From assembly GCA_026122225.1 (NCBI GenBank), contig JANEZZ010002668.1:372001-436000 (forward strand): a DNA stretch of 64,000 nt. Direction: 5' to 3'. This document shows, in pieces, positions 57,761 to 64,000 of this stretch (the first letter of the stretch is position 1; the number at the start of each line of letters is the position of its first letter). The translations under genes and the position numbers were made by a program. This stretch comes from Heloderma charlesbogerti. Its lineage: Eukaryota; Chordata; Lepidosauria; Squamata; Helodermatidae. Below the pieces are notes generated by a model that was given only the letters and a program-made list of their open reading frames with translations, did not search any database and had not been told where the DNA came from.

Positions 57761-58113
57761 CAGGGATGGGCAATGTGGCACCATGGGCACCAATGCACCC
57801 TTGGACAGCTTTCTTGGCACCTGCCAAGGTGCCCTACCCCTCCTATTTTTAAAATGTTGAATAACAGAATTTCTTACAGGCACCTGCGATCACTTCAAAG
57901 CAAAATGAGGACCTCTAGCTGCCCCCATCTTCTTTTCCCATAAATGCCTCTGGGCCACACGCGGGGCTCAGACACATTTTTAGGAAATGAAGATGGCAGG
58001 TGGCTACAGGTCGATACTTTCCTTCTGCAATGCGCCCATTTTGTTGTGGTACCCAGGACAGTTTATTAAACTGGCAACTGCACCCACAGGCCCACAAAGG
58101 TTGCCTAACCCTG
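57761..58113. mobile_element. hAT (Charlie-like) MITE
   Basis: Ends CAGGGATGGGCAA and TTGCCTAACCCTG are near inverted repeats of the classical hAT terminus. Flanks CTCTAAAA (57753-57760) and CTTTAGGA (58114-58121) agree at 5 of 8 positions, all differences being transitions, as expected for an old 8-bp duplication. 353 bp, no transposase. Confidence 0.65.
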
Positions 58114-58121
58114 CTTTAGGA

Positions 58122-58569
58122 AGCTTAAAGCAATCCTATTACTTCTTGTTTCCCCTGATATTCCTGCCCCAAGACACTAAGTAATAGGTAGAGATGCCAC
58201 TGGGTTTTCTAATTCCTTGGTTCAAAAGATAAACTTCAGCTTCTAGTAATGCTCAACTTAAACATTAGGCAAGCAATACAGTCCCTTCCCTGCCACCCAT
58301 CCCAACCCTGAGGGGTTTTTTTTCTGGCTTGATTTCCTTGCTTCTTCCCTCCCACCCTCATGCTGCTCTGACATCGCTGCAGGAGAAAGAGAGAGGGAGA
58401 TGTATATGCCTTTCTTCCTCCACCATGGCTACTAGAATAGTAGGAACCCCAATCTGGCAAAGAAATAACCAAGCTGCTTTTGGCATTTTTAGGCAAAAAG
58501 TTCAGTTAGCTGAGCCCAAATACAAATCAAACTAGGGAGTAGGGGGGAATTCTCTTTCATAAGTAGTTG
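58122..58569. other. Non-coding sequence
   Basis: Nothing recognised. Confidence 0.4.
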
Positions 58570-59548
58570 GGTTTGATGACAGGATTGGGTTGCTTCTGCT
58601 TAATCCAGACAATACAGAGGTCCTCATGATCAGCACAGCTGACCCAAGAATTTGGGCTCAACCAGTCTAGGATGGGGTAGCACTCCCCTTGAAAACACAC
58701 AGGTTAGTAATTTGGGGACCGGGCCTTGACCGTGGATGCCTTTGGCAGCTGTAACCAGGAGTGCCTCTGCCCAGCTGGTGCACCAATTATACCCATTCCC
58801 TGGAGAATGAAGATCTGACTATGATGGCAGATGCTCTAGTTACATGACATCTGCATTACTGCAATATGCTGCTTTGAAAAGTACCCAGAGACTACAGGTG
58901 ATCCAGAATTCTGCAGCCAAGCTGTTAATAGGGAGTGCATATAGGGAGCATGTAACACCCTTCTTGAAACAGCTGTATTAACTTCCTAATTGTTTCCAGG
59001 TACAGTTCTAAGGACTGGTGATGACCTTTGCAGCCCTTTATGGTTGAGGACTGGACTGTCTTCTCCCATATGAGCCAACCCACCTATTGGGATCATTGGG
59101 GGGGGGGGGCTCTTGAATATCCCAATGTCCCCAGAAATATGTTTAGTTAGGACCAGAGAGAGGGCCTTTTTGGTGGCTGCACTTGGGCTTTGGAACTCCC
59201 TTCCATGGGAAGCAAGTCTTGGTCCCTCTTTATTGGCCTTTCATAAATTCATAATCTTCTCTGTTAGGGAGGCATTTCAGTAGTGAATGGCTGATTTTTT
59301 ATTGTACTGATTTTAACTGTCTTGGGATTTTGTATAATTTTTATTGCTGGGGTGGAGGTTGTTCTTTCTTACTGCTTTACTGTTCTTTCTTACTGTTTTG
59401 GTGTTTGGTGTTTTAGTGTTAGGATGATAATACTAAGTGATGTTTACGTGATGTTTCCAATTTTTAATATATGGTTTTATCTTCTTTATTAGCCGTCTTG
59501 AGCACTTTGGAGGAAAGGCAGGATATAAATGTTTTAAATAAATAACAA
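58570..59548 (+). mobile_element. L2-type LINE 3' remnant
   Basis: Starts near 58590 with LNPDNTEVLMIS, matching the region after the YVDD box in L2-type RT. It continues through 'CTACAGGTGATCCAGAATTC' and 'AGAGAGAGGGCCTTTTTGG' and ends 'GGAAAGGCAGGATATAAATG' with a TAAA-type tail. Much decayed; a G run of 12-13 near 59098-59110. Confidence 0.75.
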
Positions 59549-61258
59549 ATGTATCTCCGAAACATCACTGCTATTTAGGATAGCTTTTTAGCATTTTATG
59601 AATTACACAGCAGCAAATCTGGGCATAAATCGAACATTGTGTGAGCAGTGTTCCAGGCACTCAAAGGGACTCCTCCCACCTCTCCTCCCCACACCCTTGC
59701 AGTTTCCCACATACATGCCAAATCTGTTTTGGAGGGTCCACCAAACCCCTGGAGCAAAGTTGGGGGTGCATGGGGGACTGCAAGGGGGTGGTAAAATCCC
59801 TTCCCCAGTGGATTCTGTTCTGTTGCCAGAAGAACAGTTAGATCCAAGCCTCAGATTTGCCATTAAGTGTAACAATGAAAGCTGTAGTCAAACTGAGTCC
59901 CTAATGAGTGTATCTACATGTTTCATATGTTCAAAGGAATATATTTGTTCCAATCACACTTGAATGTGCTTTACATCTACACCTAAAAATGTAATATGTG
60001 AAATAGCCTTTGGCAACAGAGTAAAAGAAGGGACTTATAGTAATGGATCAATACTGAAAGACTGAGACAGAGGTTAAGTCTGACAAAAGTCTTAACAGGA
60101 ACAGATAGAATCTTCCTATAAGGAAACTTTTTAAAATATTGTTTTTCCCTCAAAACTGTAGAGAGGAAACTGAACGTATGTGATTAAAAGGACTTATTTA
60201 AGCTTGGCAAAACGAGACTGAAGAGAGTCATGGTTCTGCTGTAAAAATGAATAATGGATGTAAATGTAAGACAGTAGAAAGTGCTCATTTAATTTTAAAG
60301 AAAACATTGGTTAAAATAAATTTAGACTATAAATTAAAAATATAAAGTGGGAAATTGAGTTCTCTAACAGTCCAACAACAGACTGTGAAGGAATGAAAAC
60401 AAATGTGTCAGTGTTAACTTAGAGCTTGACGAATGTATGAGTGATGATACTGAATTATAACATTCGTGATTTATGCCCCAGTCATCTACAGGATGACTAG
60501 ATGGTTCTGAACTGGGTTTTTCCCATATACGTTTTTTGTATTCTACTAAAGCAGTTACACGCATAGGGGTAATGGAAGAGCCGAGAGCTTCCCCTCAGAA
60601 AAGCAAGTGTGTACACACAAACACACCACTTTTCCACTTTTCCCATGGGTGGATCTCCATTTACTGGTAGAACTGGGCTGTGTGGTCTTAGAAAAACAGT
60701 CCACCAGGCCAAATAAATGTGCCTACTTGACTTGATGGAGGCACATTTATTTAATAATCAATGGGACATTAGAAATATAGTGTGAGAAAGATGGCTACAG
60801 CTAATTTACATACATTGTTTCTTGTTATCACCATAACTGACACTAAGAAGCAGATGGTGGAAATACTCTCATGTAGCCACTAATACATTGGAATTTAAAT
60901 GCGGTCTGTCTGTTTAGGCTGAGATGCAAACAGCCACATGTGGGATTGTCCATAAGCACAGAGGCCCTTTCAGTAGCACCCCTCCCCAAAAGAGAGCTAT
61001 TCCTGAAAGATAGGAATTCCTCCAAAGTAGTATCTGAAACAGTATATAGGCTAGAGCTAGAAATAAAAATTGTCAGAATCCCACACACACACAGAGGAAC
61101 ACTTCAGATGTGTATATGCATGCACACACATGCGTGCACACACATGGTAATAGAATAAATCAGTCCATTGCTATTGTGTGCAATGTACAGTTTTGTACTT
61201 AAGACAAAGAAGCCCAGTTCTACATACACTCTTTAAATAAATATCATTGAACTAAGTA
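59549..61258. other. Non-coding sequence
   Basis: CA-rich tract near 61080-61145. No gene supported. Confidence 0.4.
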
Positions 61259-61562
61259 TTCCCCTTCATGGATCACTGCCTTGTTGTGGCGAAGGGGCTT
61301 GCGTAACTCAGTGAAGCCATAAGCTATGCTGTGCAGGGCCAACCAAGATGGACAGGTCATGGCGGAGAGTTCTGACAAAATGTGGTCCACTGGAGAAGGA
61401 AATGGCAACCCACTCCAGTATTCTTGCCAAGAAAACCCCATGGAACGTATCACAAGACTAAAAGATATGACGCCAGAAGATGAGCCCCTCAGGTCAGAAG
61501 GTGTCTAATATACTACTGGGGAAGAGCAGAGGGAATTTCCAAGTAGCGCCAGAAAGAGTGAA

Positions 61563-61909
61563 GTGGCTGGGCCAAAGCCGAAAGGACACTCAGCTGTGGA
61601 TGTGTCTGGTGGTGAAAAGAAAATCCGATGCTGTAAAGAACAATATTGTTTAGGAAGCATTACTAACAACAGAGCTAGCGGAGATGACAGTATTCCAGCT
61701 GAGCTATTTAAAATCCTAAAAGATGATGCTGTTAAAGTGCTGCACTCAATATGCCAACAAATTTGGAACACTCAACAATGGCCACAAGACTGGAAAAGGT
61801 CAGTTTACATTCCAATTCCAAAGAAGGGCAATGCCAAAGAGTGTTCCAACTACTGTACAATTGTGCTCATTTCACATGCCAGCAAGGTTATGCTCAAAAT
61901 CCTACAAAC
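61563..61909 (+). pseudogene. BovB leader fused to RT start (copy 3)
   Basis: A frame that runs from the N-terminal leader (GPKPKGHSAVDVSGGEKK) directly into the RT start (SITNNRASGDDSIPAELFK). The deletion keeps the frame: the distance between the two TTAGGA words in copy 1 is 1341 bp, a multiple of three. It then continues into MITE sequence after 61909 and stops near 62105. Confidence 0.8.
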
Positions 61910-62422
61910 TAGGGATGGACGAAAGTCCCTTACCTGGTCCCGCAGCTTTTTTCGGTGGGGAGGGAGGCGCTCCATTTCTCCCCCCAAAATTCTTGGCGGG
62001 TGGGGAGGCGCTCCGTCCCTCCCCGCCAAAATTCTGGCCGGAGGGGAGCGCTCCGCCTCTCCGGCTGCGAAAGAAAAAACTAAAGTAAAAAAAAAAACAA
62101 CGTGATAGGCTACGTAAAGATTTACGTAGCCTATCACGGCTGACTTTGAAAATCTAGCCGTGATAGGCTATGGAAATCTTTACGTAGCCTATCACATTTT
62201 TTTTTTACTTTGTAATGGCGGTGGTAGCAGCCGGTCGGAAGACCGGCCCCCGCCGCCGCCGAACTGCTGCCGGGAGCCTCCGCCGAGAGGGACATTCGCA
62301 CGAGGTAAGTCCCATACCAGGGGGGGCGGGGTGTCGGAGAATTTCCCCACCAATTTTGGGGGGCCGAATGCATTGGCATTCGGCCTCCCGGAGATTCGTG
62401 GAGAAATTCTCCGACATCCCTA
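61910..62422. mobile_element. hAT-like MITE in BovB copy 3, palindrome-rich
   Basis: 513 bp from TAGGGATGG to CATCCCTA, with 8-bp target copies CTACAAAC (61902-61909) and CTACAAGC (62423-62430). BovB copy 1 has the uninterrupted CCTACAAGCTAGGC at this point, which proves the insertion. It contains two GTGATAGGCTACGTAA-type palindromes (62101-62139, 62158-62196). Its ends match those of 21234-22019 in reverse order. Confidence 0.9.
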
Positions 62423-62446
62423 CTACAAGCTAGGCTTCAGCAGTAT

Positions 62447-63646
62447 GTGAACCGAGAACTACCGGAAGTACACAGAGGAACTAGAGATCAAATTCGCTGG
62501 ATCATGGAGAAAGCTAGAGAATTCCAGAAAAATGTCTATTTCTGCTTCATTGACTACGCTAAAGCCTTGGATTGTGTGGATCACAACAAACTCTGGCAAA
62601 TTCTGAAAGAGATGGGAGTACCAGACCACCTTACCTGTCTCCTGAGAAACCTGTCAACGAGGGTCAAGAAGCAACAGTAAGAACCAGACATGGAACAACC
62701 GATTGGTTCAAAATTGGGAAAGGAGTACGACAAGGCTGCATATTGTTGCCTTATATATCACTTATATGCAGCGTACATCATGAGAAACGCTGGGTTGGAT
62801 GAATCAGAGGTCGGAATTAAGATTGCTGGGAGAATTATCAACAACCTCAGATATGCAGATGATACCACCCTAATTGCAGAAAGCGAAGAAGATCTAAAGA
62901 GCCTCTTGTTGAGGGTGAAAGAGGAGAGTGCAAAAGCTGGTTTGAAACTCAACATTAAAAAAACTAAGATCATGGCATCTGGCCCCAGCACTTCCTGGCA
63001 TATGGAAGGGCAAGAAATGGAAGCAGTGACAGATTTTATTTTCTTGGGCTCCAAGATCACTGCAGACGGTGACTGTAGCCATGAAATTAAAAGACGCTTG
63101 CTCCTTGGGAGGAAAGCTATGGCAAACCTAGACAGCATAGTAAGAAGCAGAGACATCACCTTGCCGACAAAGGTCCGCCTAATCAAAGCTATGGTTTTCC
63201 CAGTAGTAACATATGGCTGTGAGAGCTGGACTATAAGGAAGGCTGAGCGACGAAGAATTGATGCTTTCAAACTGTGGTGCTGGAGAAGACTCTTACGAGT
63301 CCCCTGGACTGCAAGGAGGTCAGATCAGTCCATCCTAAAGGAAATCAACCCTGAGTGCTCGTCGGAAGGACAGATACTGAAGCTAAAGCTCAAATATTCT
63401 GGCCACCTCATGCGAAGAGAAAACTCACTGGAAAAGACCCTGATGCTGGGAAAGATTGAAGGCAAAAGGAGAAGGGGACGGCAGAGGCTGAGATGGCTAG
63501 ATAGCATCACCGATGCAATGAATATGGACTTGAGCACACTCCGGGAGAGAGCGGAGGACAGGAAGGCCTGGCATGCTATGGTCCATGGGTTCACGAAGAG
63601 TCGGCCTGGCGTGATATGGTCCATGGGGTCACGACTAAACAACTGA
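62447..63646 (+). pseudogene. BovB RT remainder (copy 3)
   Basis: Two frames: 62447-62680 with the motif A block (FIDYAKALDCVDHN), and 62690-63646 (318 codons) with the catalytic YADD near 62852-62863 and the C-terminal domain. An insertion of two bases near 62655 relative to copy 1 separates them. Confidence 0.85.
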
Positions 63647-63667
63647 ACAACAACAACAACAAAAGTA

Positions 63668-63954
63668 CTGTATTATCAAGTAGCTTTAGTTCTGAATGTA
63701 TTAAGGTAATTCGCCAATCTCTCTAAAAAAAAAAAAGTATATACTTTATTCCTGGATTGTAGCTGGATCTATTCAAAATCCAGATGCCATTGCCAGAATT
63801 AATGTCTATTAATGTGATCCAGAAAAAACATAGCATGTCCAGTTGCCTCTGCACCTCCCCAAGCAAACCAGTTTGCCCTTTGTGGGATACGACTGCTTGT
63901 GGATCATTTTTAAAGCATGCCAGATTTCTCCTACCACTTTTAGTAAGAAGATAC
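63668..63954. other. Non-coding sequence
   Basis: Nothing recognised. Confidence 0.4.
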
Positions 63955-64000
63955 TAGGGATGTCAGAGAATTCCGCGACGGATCTCGGTGAGGCCGAATG
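63955..64000. mobile_element. hAT-like MITE, left end, cut by window edge
   Basis: Starts TAGGGATGTCAGAGAATTC and continues to GAGGCCGAATG. It matches the terminus of the MITE at 61910-62422 read from its right end (TAGGGATGTCGGAGAATTTC ... GAGGCCGAATG). Confidence 0.75.

Larger units (their letters stand above)
61259..63660 (+). mobile_element. BovB (RTE) LINE, copy 3, deleted and interrupted
   Basis: Has the BovB head ('CCTTCATGGATCACTGCC') and (CAA)n tail. A deletion of about 1.34 kb relative to copy 1 removes nearly all the endonuclease and linker, joining at TTAGGA. A hAT-like MITE (61910-62422) interrupts the RT. Small deletions follow near 62470-62495, and the 3' end has a partial repeat of 'GGTCCATGGGGTCACGA'. 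A short AAGTA may be the target duplication (61254-61258 and 63663-63667). Confidence 0.9.

Overview
This is a 64 kb stretch of vertebrate nuclear DNA, almost certainly from a squamate reptile (lizard or snake). The evidence is the repeat mix: three long BovB/RTE LINE copies with (CAA)n tails, CR1 and L2-type LINEs, a Sauria-type tRNA SINE, a 5S-headed SINE with a CR1-type tail, a chromodomain Ty3/gypsy element and several short hAT-like elements with GC-rich palindromic interiors. I find no host protein-coding gene that I can name, no tRNA gene and no intact functional rRNA. The window reads as intergenic or intronic DNA filled with mobile elements of different ages.

Layout. 0.3-2.0 kb: 5'-truncated CR1-type LINE. 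4.8 kb: CR1 3' scrap. 5.8-9.0 kb: near full-length BovB copy 1 with an 11-bp target duplication. 9.6-11.4 kb: a cluster of SINEs, including a chimeric 5S SINE that sits inside one unit of a tandem duplication (10.9-12.1 kb). 14.9-15.9 kb: an unidentified minus-strand reading frame split by a hAT-like MITE. 18.07-24.97 kb: a three-level nest, a hAT-like MITE holding a complete but inactivated gypsy element (18406-24735), which itself holds another hAT-like MITE (21234-22019). 31.1-31.8 kb: a hAT-like MITE with exact 8-bp TSD. 32.4-33.7 kb: two solo LTRs. 33.7-34.1 kb: a fold-back element. 38.7-39.7 kb: a GATA microsatellite and fold-back elements. 39.8-41.4 kb: a possible degraded L1 5' region. 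41.7-46.4 kb: a second nest, a fold-back element split by BovB copy 2, beside an L2 remnant carrying a BovB 3' fragment. 46.6 kb: a strong hairpin. 52.9-56.2 kb: an L2-type LINE on the minus strand. 57.8-58.1 kb: a hAT MITE. 58.6-59.5 kb: an L2 remnant. 61.3-63.7 kb: BovB copy 3, internally deleted and split by a hAT-like MITE. 63.96 kb to the edge: the start of another MITE of the same family.

No element looks autonomous today. BovB copy 1 has the longest open frame (530 codons covering the reverse transcriptase), but its endonuclease is cut off by a frameshift that copy 2 shares. The gypsy element has lost its protease catalytic Asp, has a stop in its Gag zinc knuckle, several G-run frameshifts and an insertion in its reverse transcriptase. 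The most distinctive pattern is a family of hAT-like MITEs whose interiors carry the same roughly 38-40 bp palindrome (half-site GTGATAGGCTACGT) in 2 to 3 clear copies each plus related ones, alternating with ATGGCGGC-type modules. Three such elements, with different insertion sites, lie in this window.
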